A DNA stretch of 64,000 nt from Tachypleus tridentatus (taxonomy: Eukaryota > Arthropoda > Merostomata > Xiphosura > Limulidae), in assembly GCF_004210375.1 (NCBI RefSeq), contig NC_134834.1, positions 142,571,009 to 142,635,008 of the forward strand, written 5' to 3'. A program made the position numbers and the translations under genes. The notes under the pieces are model-generated. The model was not told the origin of the DNA, searched no databases, and worked only from the letters and a program-made list of their open reading frames with translations. This document shows, piece after piece, positions 35,317 to 44,861 of the stretch; position 1 is the first letter of the stretch; each line of letters starts with the position of its first letter.

Positions 35317-36315
35317 GCTCATTAGTACTTGTAATAAGATTATGGTTACTTCTACACTTTAGTTTGCGCATCAGAAAAGCCCGAGGAATATGACGAAAGC
35401 TCGTAACACGATTACCCCGTTAAGTAAGCCTTTCTGGCTTGGATAAATATACAGATAGAGGAGCTGTAGTGGATGGGAAATGTAAAAAACAAAACAAACT
35501 TAAACATTAACTATCAAATACCTCTTTCTCTCTTTCATCTTCCACTATAAAAAGCTGCCAACTTCCTACTTATCAATTCACGAAAGTAAAATTTGTAAAC
35601 TATATCAAGACCTTATTTTAGAAGTATTAGAAACGTTAGATCTAGCGATAAAAACACCGACTAGCAACGCTAAGCTAATAGTGGCTAAGTACACAATACC
35701 ATGTAAATAACCTAAAATATGATTTAGATCCACTAAAGAGGAACATCACCAAACATGTATGCGTACAAGCTTCGATACGTTCACGTGTCCTCTTTACTTC
35801 AATATTTGAAACTGGTATCCGCATAACCTAGGTGTTGTTTCGGAATAGTGAATTTAAACTTTGTTTCATAACGCTAGAGTCCGCGTAAGTTTGCGTTTGT
35901 TTGATTTAGGTAAAAAACATTAAACATGGCGGGCAACTCCTCTAATGTTAGTATCTTTCGTCAATAGGATGACAAAATCCGCTACTTTGTCTATCCGCCT
36001 TTACTATTACTGGTGAAAAATACTTATCCTTGTGTGACAAAGTATACCCCTTCCTGCTGTTATAATTGCTGACTAAAACTAGTAATACATTTATTATATT
36101 GAGATAATATTTGTGTGTGAGCGCGCTAGATAATACTATCCTTTTGTTTATATGTATAATGAATTCAGAATTACCTTAATCTAGATTCTCTTGTTGAACT
36201 GATGTTTTCGAGTTTCGTGTGTTGCTAAACAGTGTTTCGAGATGTGTATTACAATCTTCTCAAATATAAATCAAAAACAAATTTACTGTCACAGTCATAA
36301 AGTACAATTCTCAGA
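35317..36315. other. Nothing recognised
   Basis: No supported feature seen. Confidence 0.45.
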
Positions 36316-36434
36316 GTGTGTGTTTTTCTTATAGCAAAGCCATACCGGGCTATCTGCTGAGCCCACCGAGGAGGACTGAACCCCTGATTTTAGCGTTGTA
36401 AATCCAAAGACATACCGCTGTACGCTGAGGCATA
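36316..36434 (-). mobile_element. SINE family 2 copy
   Basis: GTGTGTTTTTCTTATAGCAA, GGGCTATCTGCTGAGCCCAC, inverted B-box region and head end CCGCTGTACGC. Flanked by TTCTCAGA (36308-36315 and 36436-36443), a possible target duplication. Confidence 0.82.
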
Positions 36435-36489
36435 GTTCTCAGAATCTATCAAAATCTTTTCAGGGTCCCATATTTCTTTTGTTGTAAGG

Positions 36490-36745
36490 AAGGATCTATC
36501 TATTATCAGAGTGAAAAAAAGGCAGACCACAAACTCTGTGGTGGTATTCTCAGGAGCCTAAAGCTCTTCCTATGAGGAGTGACTGTTTGTTATCAAAGTG
36601 AGAAGAAGCAAGACCTTAGATTCTGTTATAGTCTTCTCAGAGGCCTAAAGCTCCTCCTATAAGAAGCGACTGTTTATTATCACAGTTAGAGAGAGAAGAC
36701 CTTAAACTCTCTGGTAGTCTTCTCAGGGGCCTAAAGCTCTCCTTC
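36490..36745. repeat. About 87-bp tandem repeat, 3 copies
   Basis: Each unit contains TTATCAnAGTGAGA, a GACCTTAnACTCTnTGGTAG block, TTCTCAGGGGCCTAAAGCTC and CTATGAGGAGTGACTGTTT. Anchors near 36495, 36584 and 36671. Confidence 0.75.
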
Positions 36746-36983
36746 TGCGACTAATTATAAGTAAAATATATCACCATGAATTAATAAAGTGTTATAAATT
36801 TCTCCTTTAGATATTAAATGTAGGAAAATCTTTACTTCGATAACAGTTCTTATTCTTTGAGAAAGTATCAGTTTTGTCTTTCTTAGTTTCAACACTAATA
36901 TTTTAATAGTCTAGCAAAAAATAAATTTTCGGCAACTCATCATTGCATGAAGGGTAGTTATTGGTGTTATTTGTTCTTCGGTT
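36746..36983. other. Nothing recognised
   Basis: No supported feature seen. Confidence 0.5.
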
Positions 36984-37046
36984 ACAAGCCATTATATGCG
37001 GCACTACTTTAGGCGGATGTACACCTTGCCGCATATAAAGGCTTGT
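36984..37046. other. 20-bp-stem hairpin (pre-miRNA-sized foldback)
   Basis: ACAAGCCATTATATGCGGCA (36984-37003) pairs with TGCCGCATATAAAGGCTTGT (37027-37046) at 19 of 20 positions across a 23-base loop. The size fits a microRNA precursor. It could equally be the tip of a foldback element. No expression evidence. Confidence 0.4.
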
Positions 37047-38129
37047 TTAGAGCATGATAGTCACAGTAGACTTAATAAATGGGTGATGGTTGGGTGCTAT
37101 ACTAGTTTATTTAGATAACTGGGTGAGACTCTTCATACTAATATAATTCATTTACTGGGTTACCAATTACTGCCTTTCTACCGTAATGGGGACTGGAATG
37201 CTAATTTCAAGGGGTGAGTTTTAACTTACTCCCAAATTGTAGTATTTTATTTTTTTCAATCATTTTTTCTTCTTTACTTAGCAGAGCAATCACCTTCTCA
37301 CAACTGTCTGCAGGCAGTAAGGGGCGGTATAGATGTGGGAGATCTCGCTCTCTTAATTTCTATTTCTATATTTACTGCAACTACTTTATTTCATATTTTT
37401 ATGTAAGACTGGCGAATGGAGGTTAAGGCTAATAGATGGTGTGTCCCAACCGCAAAATGGATTCTACTTCTGCAGTCACCTCCAAAACCTAGGGTACATT
37501 TTATATCTTACATTATAACTTGTACCCTGGGATCTTTACATTAGTACAGCGTTTTTGCTTATTATTTTAGTGTATTTTTATTTCGGCTTGTTTTCAGATT
37601 ATAACAAACTAATAGTTTTCTATATATTACTAAAAATAACACTGCACAACAAAGTTTTTGCTTCTTGAACACTATTGGGTGTTCCTGCTGATCACGAAAA
37701 TCACATCCAAATTTGCCCATCACGTACCGTTTCATTGAAATCTTCAGTTTTGCTACAATGGAAAAACGATATCAGGGCAATTGGAATGAATCCGTCAATG
37801 TTTGCTGACTACTGTTGGATACTGCAACGTGATGCACCGGACGTTGAATACAAACAAAAATCAGGAGCAAAACACTTTTAATGATGTTAAACTTAATAAC
37901 GTATTAGAAACATAAACGCAATTAAATACGTTATTGCCAGTAAACAGTTAACTGTCTATTTCTTAAAGTTCCTACGTGATGAAGCAAAACCAAAACTATA
38001 TTTGTGCATACCCACCAGGTACCTGTTACAATCAGCAATACTTTTCAAAAAAAAATTGTTGTACAGTATAATAGCTCGGGGATGTTATTTGAGAACAGTA
38101 TCTTACCTTCATAATTGTACTGTCGTTTG
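37047..38129. other. Mostly unrecognised; one possible transposase scrap
   Basis: The plus-strand frame at 37675-37881 reads ...IGMNPSMFADYCWILQRDAP, then DVEYKQKSGAKHF. This loosely recalls C-terminal ends of transposon-encoded proteins (FADYCW...RD...Y..KS). The resemblance is from memory and weak, so no gene is called. Confidence 0.3.
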
Positions 38130-38310
38130 TGCAACTGTTATTTACCAAATGTTTTTTTTATCTAGCAATGTGTTATCCTGTCTGTTTACGTGGCCACATG
38201 TTGAAGTATTGTCTGTATATTACCGTGTATATTTCTACCTGTCTACATAGCCATGTATCTATCTGATGTATATATCTATAATATTTTATTGTTTATATTT
38301 ATCTATCTTT
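38130..38310. repeat. TCTATCTGT-rich decayed tandem repeat, left part
   Basis: Pyrimidine-rich words (CTGTCTGTTTACG, TATTACCGTG, CTACCTGTCTACAT, GTATCTATCTG) match the array at 39690-39935 on the other side of the Penelope-like element. One array was probably split by that insertion. Confidence 0.55.
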
Positions 38311-38339
38311 AGACATATCCACCTCACCTTCTCGCCTGA

Positions 38340-39010
38340 AGTCTATTCTTTAACGAAGCCTGCAAGGTAGCCTTGGAACTCTACATCCGAGATCCTAACC
38401 CATCAATAGACATTCCCAGCAACCAATTAGCAACCCTCATAGAATTCACCACGATGAAAATAAACTTCATGTTCAACAACCACAACTATATACAAACAAA
38501 TGACCTAAGCATGGGCCACCCAGTATCACCAGTTCCTGCTAATATTTTTATGGCACAAGTTGAAACACAAGCAATTAACACAGCATTACATCCACCACTG
38601 TACTGGTACAGATATGTAGACGACACGATTCACATCTACAGAATACACACTTAATTTTTTCAATCACATTAACTCTATACATCCCAACATTTAACTTCAC
38701 ATGTGAACAGGAAGAAAGCAATCAAATATCATTTTTTAACCTCAAAATTACAAGAACCGATACACAATTTAAAACAGAAATCCACCGAAAAATCACCCAT
38801 ACTGGACTATACATTTCTTGGGACTCAGCAAATGAAACAAAACAAAATCTCAACATACTAAGAAACCAAATAAACACAGCCATAAAACTATGCTCACCAG
38901 ATAAAATTAATGATGATTTAGACAAAATTAAACAATACTTCATCAACATCCATAAGTTTCCTCCACAAACCGTAGAAAAAAATTATACGCACACATTTAG
39001 ACAGAAAGCA
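38340..39010 (+). pseudogene. Penelope-like reverse transcriptase, C-terminal part (broken)
   Basis: The first frame (to 38654) reads LATLIEFTTMKINFMFNNHN, then LSMGHPVSPVPANIFMAQVE (the MGxPxSPxxANxFM block of this RT group). YWYRYVDDTIHIY follows, with the catalytic YVDD at 38613-38624. The reading then shifts: TCEQEESNQISFFNLKITRT, EIHRKITHTGLYISWDSANE and NTAIKLCSPDKINDDLDKIK correspond to the thumb/connector region (FFNLKI and HRKITHTGLY blocks). At least one frameshift near 38640-38700 and a missing N-terminus make it nonfunctional. Confidence 0.88.
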
Positions 39011-39504
39011 AAATCAAGTAATAAAAGTAAATATATCTCACGAATTAAAAAGTCACGAAACCGTGTGCTGCTGCATACCATATATTCCCGACATCAGCAG
39101 AAAAATAACAAACATTTGGCAAAAACTAGTAACAAAATGACATTCCAGTTAATACCAAATTTATTCAAAAACCAGGTTCAAAACTCAGCTCTATACTGTG
39201 TAAAGACTACACTGACAAACACCACTCCAACATTATTTATAAAATACAATGTGATAACTGCCACGACTTCTATATTGGAGAAACAAGTAGAAAAATGGAA
39301 ACCAGATTCAAAAAACACAAAAAGTCACCTTCACACGTTTTCGAACACTGCAAATCAAATAAACACAACATAACCATAGAAAACACTCAAATACTAAATA
39401 AAGAAACAAATATAAACAAACGCAAAATTAAAGAAGCCTTACTTATACAACAGCTCAAGTTCAAAATAAACCAATACAAAGGAGCACCTTTATACCTACA
39501 TTAA
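39011..39504 (+). pseudogene. GIY-YIG endonuclease domain of the Penelope-like element
   Basis: In the reading that crosses 39236-39504 the segment IIYKIQCDNCHDFYIGETSR is followed by KMETRFKKHKKSPSHVFEHC, HNITIENTQILNKETNINKR and KIKEALLIQQLKFKINQYKG. It shows the xYKIQC (GIY side), FYIGET (YIG side), R...H and C-terminal E-A features of Penelope-type endonucleases. The terminal part is open to a stop at 39502-39504. Upstream, the frame shifts once (about 39230). Confidence 0.85.
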
Positions 39505-39610
39505 TAAAAATATGCAACATCTAAGCACGCCCTCTACATTCCTACACTCGGTTACACAATCCCCTTCAAACATGTAGTCAGCTATCGATCAGTTACCTCT
39601 TTCTTTCTTT

Positions 39611-39652
39611 GTGAACCTGACGATGACCGAAGAAGGTCGAAACGTTGTTCGC
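39611..39652 (+). ncRNA. Type I hammerhead ribozyme of the Penelope-like element
   Basis: Stem I GTGAAC (39611-39616) pairs fully with GTTCGC (39647-39652), one pair being G-U. The core CTGACGA (39617-39623) matches CUGANGA. One extra T (39624) precedes stem II GACC/GGTC (39625-39628 with 39635-39638) closed by a GAAGAA loop. GAAA (39639-39642) follows. Stem III is only ACGT, self-complementary, so activity would need a dimer, as proposed for other short-stem-III hammerheads of retroelements. Predicted cleavage is after T39646. The extra base is also present in the decayed motifs at 583-745 and 4828-4856. Confidence 0.72.
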
Positions 39653-39689
39653 TCCTCTGCATAAAAAAAAAAAAATTCTCAACCCAAAC

Positions 39690-39935
39690 CAGCCGTTTTT
39701 ACATATATTTTTATATATTCCTGTCTATATACATTTCTATCTGTGTATCTATTAACGTGATATATTTTATATAATTCTGTCTGTATATATATCCAACTGG
39801 TTATGTATTAACGTGCTACCCTTTATATATTGCTGTCTGTATATATACTCACCAGTTTATAAAACGCCTGTCTATTAACGTGTCGTCTTGTGTATATTCT
39901 TTTCCATATATACCTTTCTATCAGCTGTCTGCCTA
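39690..39935. repeat. About 60-bp decayed tandem repeat, right part
   Basis: TATTAACGTG anchors at 39750, 39806 and 39873 within CTGTCTATATACATTTCTAT-like units. Continuation of the array at 38130-38310. Confidence 0.65.
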
Positions 39936-40526
39936 TTTTTCTCTGTGCAGTGTCGTAAGATTTAACTGAAGGAACCTTCAATATTTTCGCTCTGAACTTT
40001 CAATAAATAAATTATTAAGAATTTTAAAAGTAATTTTTCGAGCATTCTAACTTAAGCTATTTCTATATTGAAATAAATGATACTTCATAATATTTGAATT
40101 AGTAATAATGTAAAACAAAAACATATTCTACGATACAGAATATTTTAATTTATTCCAAGTAAATAAAAAGTAATAACATTATCCATACAGATAGGGTAAA
40201 AGGTTTTTTGTTTTTTTTTTCGGAATGGAACTTTAATGGGCCCTGTTATTCTCATTTGTTCGGATAAAAATACTATTAAAATGTTCCAATAGATGTTTGC
40301 TTTTAAACTTTGCTTGTTGACATAAGGATGCAATTAAAACATTTTATCATAATGCTTAGAAATAAGTTTCATGATGCATTTTAAATTAACTTTATCCTCT
40401 TAAATCTTGGAAACTTCATAAAAAATTCGTAATTTAACGTATGGAAGTATTTACTTATTTTTTGTTAGTTGTAAAGTACTTTCATTTGGTATGTTTGATA
40501 TACAAAACGCTTCTATTTTCTTTTAG
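39936..40526. other. AT-rich sequence upstream of an exon, nothing recognised
   Basis: Ends in a pyrimidine tract (TTCTATTTTCTTTTAG) that serves as a good splice acceptor. Confidence 0.5.
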
Positions 40527-40909
40527 ATTCCACCCAAAAAACTCCACTGAAAGAATGTTATTATTTTAAACACTATGTCAGAATGCCTACCTATAAACCA
40601 CTACCTATTGGTGGCAAAAGAAGGAGACCTGGAGAAACTGGAAACCCTTAGAAACAATCAAGAGCTCGTACCTAATATTCGAGATGTATTTGGCGTCACA
40701 TGTGTATATTATGCAGCAAGTGGTGGGCACGTAAAGGTTTTAAAATTTTTGGTTAAAAAATGTCGAATAAAGGGTAATGGTCGTTCATTTGTTCGAACCA
40801 CTCCCACCCACGACGCTGCAGCTATAGGTAAAGTAAATTAATTCCCTTTCATGGCTTCTAAAACACAAGGAGACAATGATGGTACTACTGTCTTATACGT
40901 AGCAGCAAG
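40527..40909 (+). pseudogene. Espin/forked-like ankyrin-repeat exon with one nonsense codon
   Basis: An acceptor (TTTTCTTTTAG at 40516-40526) and a donor (GCAAG|GTAGGG at 40909/40910) bound this exon. Translation from ATG 40575 gives ankyrin repeats: LLVAKEGDLEKLETLRNNQE, then NIRDVFGVTCVYYAASGGHV, KVLKFLVKKC and TTPTHDAAAIGKVN. A TAA follows at 40839-40841. The same frame continues with TQGDNDGTTVLYVAAR up to the donor. The THDAAA...G and DNDGTTVLxxAAR blocks in this order match the N-terminal ankyrin region of espin and insect forked, actin-bundling proteins. The stop falls where the family has a residue between the N of GKVN and an L/F. Either this is a decayed duplicate of the espin gene or the stop is a sequence error. 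No downstream exon was found. Confidence 0.6.
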
Positions 40910-41106
40910 GTAGGGTAAAATTTCGTTTTATCAGTTATAACAAGTTTCAAATTGGATTCAGAAGGGAAAAAAAAAATACCTATTTAAGTCATGTTCACAA
41001 AAATGATCGTGGATAGAAAATTATAAAATAAAGTGATATATCTGTAATAACAATAACCAATAAGTAATTATTAGATCTTATTTCTGAGAAATTTAACCAG
41101 AAGCTG

Positions 41107-41234
41107 TTGTTGTTGTATTTTTGAATTAAGCACAAAGCTACACAATGGGCTATCTGTGCTCTGCCCACCACGGGTATCGAAACCCGGTTTTTAGCTTTGT
41201 AAGTCCGCAGACACACCGCTAAGCCACTGGGGGC
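41107..41234 (-). mobile_element. SINE family 3, full length
   Basis: The best family 3 copy here. The tail TTTTTGAATTAAGCACAAAG, CTACACAATGGGCTATCTGT, inverted box-B-like GGGTATCGAAACCCGG and head end CCGCTAAGCCACTGGGGGC. Confidence 0.88.
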
Positions 41235-41828
41235 ATTAACGAGAAGCAAGTGGCAATCACATTATACACCAGATATTACGTTATAAACTGTGGAGTCAAA
41301 CAAATCACCTTTCTTCATTAAAATGTGTAAATATTTTCTTTTACGAATACTGCGATTTCAGTTGTACTCGTTAGAGAATTTGTATGGTTTGTCTGTGTGA
41401 AAAAACATGATTTCCTCGAACCTAATTTCATTGATATCTTGTTCTCGTTTATATATGGATACTGGTAATCACGGGTCAATGATAATAAAAAAAAAAAAAA
41501 ACAGTTTACGTACATGTGCTGTTATAAAGAAATTGTTAGACAATAATAATAACAATTTTGAAATAACAGGTTTTAAAAAGCGCGTATGAAAGTGTTACAA
41601 TAGGTATTAATGATAGAAATGATTACATTTAAATGTTTTTTGTTCGTATTTCTGAGTTTCAAATGAATATTAAAATATTTTCAGATAAAAATCATTATTA
41701 TTATATATTATATAATCATTATCAAATTTGAAAAAAAAAGGTAAATTTTGTTTTTACGATACACGGGTAAAAATATCTTTAAGTAAAGAAAATTTCAAAA
41801 GCATTTGAAGGAGATACAAATCTTGCAA
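41235..41828. other. AT-rich sequence, nothing recognised
   Basis: No supported feature seen. Confidence 0.5.
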
Positions 41829-42480
41829 AACTTTCTTGAATCATTTTACAGAAATACGGACTGTCTCAGAGTTAACACACAACCACACTGCTGTAACTGC
41901 CAACAGCAACATACAGCAAACTATGAAGGATGCTAAAAATACAAGAACATCAAAATATGCATACCAAACAACACAAAAACAAAAGACATTCACACGTACA
42001 AGATCAGGAAAAGGATAAAACACAAATAAAACACATTAAAAGAATCCATTACAAAGCAACAATCTACAACACGTACTTATGCACAAGGGGCTAAAACATT
42101 CACTCGAATTCATGAGACACCCGAACAGAAGAGCACAGACAAAAATGAAATCATAACTAAAATAACAGAAGCAACAAAAATATCTACTATGAATTTCTAA
42201 TAGAATACAGAAACTCACTAAATAAAGAAGACAGCATCACACTATTCATCAAAATAGCCATTAGATGCCTTACTATCTCAGATAATTCAATTACCCGTTT
42301 TTTCACCAATACCACAAAACACAATCGTACAGTAAAATTAATCTCATAGATAGACATAACCCAATGACATAAACAACTGTGGCCCTGAAAAGGAAAATAA
42401 CAATCCGACACTAATAGACACCCACGCAAACCAGGTTACAAAATTCAAAAATGAAACATCCAACAACACCAGTACTACAA
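41829..42480 (+). pseudogene. LINE ORF1 (gag-like) relic with zinc knuckle
   Basis: One frame reads NTDCLRVNTQPHCCNCQQQH, then TANYEGC (Cys codons at 41889, 41892, 41898 and 41931; His at 41910). A stop and KYKNIKICIPNN follow. The CCNC...H..NY.GC..Y pattern is the zinc knuckle of Jockey-like LINE ORF1 proteins. Downstream the strand stays A/C-rich in ORF1 fashion (Lys/Thr/Asn-rich in several frames) with many stops. Probably an old LINE fragment; the exact clade is uncertain and no endonuclease or RT follows. Confidence 0.5.
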
Positions 42481-42684
42481 GAGCAAAGAAGAGCTCTACC
42501 TAATACCTGACCCTTTCCGGTCATCAGGGTCAAAATACCGATACAGAACTTTGATTGACGTGCTTAGACCATACACAGACTTCTCCATGGTTTATAACGG
42601 ACATCTTCTGTCTATCATAATTTACTTTATCAAACCTTTATGGTTTTCTCTAAAGCTGTGTATTCTTATCTGTAATTCCGTAAA
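42481..42684. other. Nothing recognised
   Basis: No supported feature; may be the edge of the LINE relic. Confidence 0.4.
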
Positions 42685-42905
42685 GGCCCAGCATGGTCAG
42701 ATGGTCAAGACGCTCGACATCTAATTTGAGGGTCGCGGATTTGAATCCCCGTCCCACCAAACATGCTCGACCTTTCAGCCGTGAAAGTGTTATAATGTAA
42801 CAGTCAATCCTACTATTCGTTGATAAAAGAAGCCCAAGGACTGGCGGTGGGCAGTGATGACTAGCTCTCTTCCCTCTAGGCTTACACTGCAAATTAGGGA
42901 CTGCG
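42685..42905 (+). mobile_element. SINE family 1, 3'-truncated
   Basis: Head GGCCCAGCATGGTCAGATGG, B box GGATTTGAATCCCC and the central domain up to TTACACTGCAAATTAGGGAC. The tail is absent. Confidence 0.85.
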
Positions 42906-44589
42906 AACATGTTCGGAGAACAGCCTGTATATCTTTGATAAGTTAGACTATATTCCATAATAACGTACGGCAAGTGTTCGCTACAATCGATTCGACCGAG
43001 ATTATAAAATAAACTTAGCTAGCATATGCTTAAAAGTCTTGTATTACCTTGTAAGCCATCCGACTGGTGTGATGGTCCCAGTTCTCTTACAGCATTTTGA
43101 TCACTTATGTTGTTCTTAAATTTTTAAAATGAAATTCTTTAGTATCGAGTCCCATTAAGTACTGAAAAAGATGTAAGCCTTTTTTTTATTCATGTTCAAG
43201 GCCAGCTGATAAAAAAGTTTATCAACCTGGACTTCCTCATTTCTCGGACCCCTCCATTTTTAGTTTTATATTTGGTAAATACTCTACTGTATAGTCTCAA
43301 ATACTGGTCTCTTATTTTAACTTCTCATTATCAAATTTATGATAAAATTTAATGTTAATATTAATTTTCCCCAATTAGCGTACAAATAATATGGATCAAA
43401 GTATGCACAAAAACATTATAATACAACTTGTAACCTCTTAATTTCAAAATTCGACAATATCTTTAATATTAATTTCTTTGTGTGTTTGTTTCAAAAGTTT
43501 AGCAAAAAACAGTTAGTTCATGATTTCTTATAGGTATATTAGAAACTAAATATCTAACAGGACATTCTTTATCATGTACTTTAGGAACATCATATTAAAT
43601 ACTAGGATCATTACCTGCCAGCTTAACCCTTAAATATCCTTCCTGTTTTTGTGAGATTTGGATAGTTAAATAGGTGTGTGTGTGTGTGTATTATTCCTTC
43701 AGTTTTGATTTATGTAGTTTTTAAATGAGTATCTATTATGTATCATATATAGCTAAACATGCTCTGTGGCACTTACTTTGGGGTTTGCATTGGTTTAGCA
43801 TTCTTTTTCAGCTTATAGCTACCCAATGAATTATATGCCTTGAGTCCATCGAGGGTTGATCTATCTCCACGTTTTGGGGTTACAAATTCTCAAGTCATAT
43901 ATATATGCGGGTTTTGTCTTTTCGATTTGTCTGATAGATACTTTGAGGGAAGTAATGGATGCTAGTAGGAATGCTCGTCTTCTTATCAAAGTTAAGTAAC
44001 TAAAATTAAAAAAGAATATATTCTGGGTTAGCTATTTGTCTGTGTTACTTTCACCGATATATATATATAAAAAGAGAGAGGTTTTGTCGGTTCGGTTTGT
44101 CTGATAGATACTGCAAATTTTCCCTTTTGTTAAATTGGTGTATCTGGTTGTTGACGATTAAAGAAACACGAAAAGCAATTTTCAACGGTTCAGAGATGTC
44201 TTCTTATGTGACGCATACCGCATACCGTATGCTATTTGAATGGTTCATGAGATTTTTGTTTCGTATTTAATTATGCAGATATGTACACTTTAAAACCGTG
44301 AATGATTTTTAAGCTCTGATGATAAAGTTTACTAAAATGTTTATAGGTTTTAAAGTCACAAGGAAATATCCAATTTTAATAATGCAAGCAATAAAGACAT
44401 GTTTTAGAAGCTTTAATAGAGTTATTAAATTAATAACTGAAGTTCAAACACACCCAGCATTTTAACAACAAAGTTAAAACATTACAAAAACTAAGACAGC
44501 AGAAGCACTAACTTCCACTAATTATAAGAATCATTTCAGGTAGGTAAATTTAAAAAACCAAATCATATCTTAATAAATGTGAGAACATT
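42906..44589. other. Mostly unrecognised sequence
   Basis: Contains (TG)n at about 43674-43690 and a pair of direct repeats (listed separately). No gene supported. Confidence 0.45.
43897..44112. repeat. Direct repeat pair, about 160 bp apart
   Basis: (AT)n followed by GGGTTTTGTCTTTTCGATTT and GTCTGATAGATACT (43897-43942) is repeated as (AT)n, AAAAAGAGAGAG, GTTTTGTCGGTTCGGTTTGT and CTGATAGATACT (44057-44112). Origin unknown. Confidence 0.6.
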
Positions 44590-44861
44590 TGTTTGTTTTT
44601 TTATTTCGCGCACAGCTACTCACAGGCTATCTGCGCTAGCCGTCCCTAATTTAGTAATGTAAGGCTAGAGGGAAGGCTGTTAGTCATCACCACCCACAGC
44701 CAACTCTTGAGCTACTTTTTGACCAGGGATTAGTGGGATTGACCGTCACATTATAACGCCCCCACGATTGAAATGGCGAGCATGTTTCGTGCGACCGGGA
44801 GTCGAACTCGCGACCCGTAAATTACGAGTGAAACGCCTTAACCCACCTGGCCATGCCGGAC
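44590..44861 (-). mobile_element. SINE family 1, full length
   Basis: Tail, central domain, inverted B-box region (GGGAGTCGAACTCGCG) and head ending ACCTGGCCATGCCGG. Confidence 0.9.

Larger units (their letters stand above)
38311..39672 (+). mobile_element. Penelope-like retroelement, 5'-truncated and frameshifted
   Basis: Contains the C-terminal part of the reverse transcriptase, a GIY-YIG endonuclease and a 3' hammerhead ribozyme followed by an A run (39662-39674). The N-terminal half of the RT is missing. The insertion sits in a decayed minisatellite, whose halves flank it. Penelope-like elements are the retroelements known to combine this RT, GIY-YIG and hammerhead ends. Confidence 0.88.

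Noticed and set aside
37675-37881. Peptide with FADYCWILQRD resembling a transposon protein end
   Set aside because: Similarity is from memory over fewer than 30 residues, with no further conserved blocks upstream.
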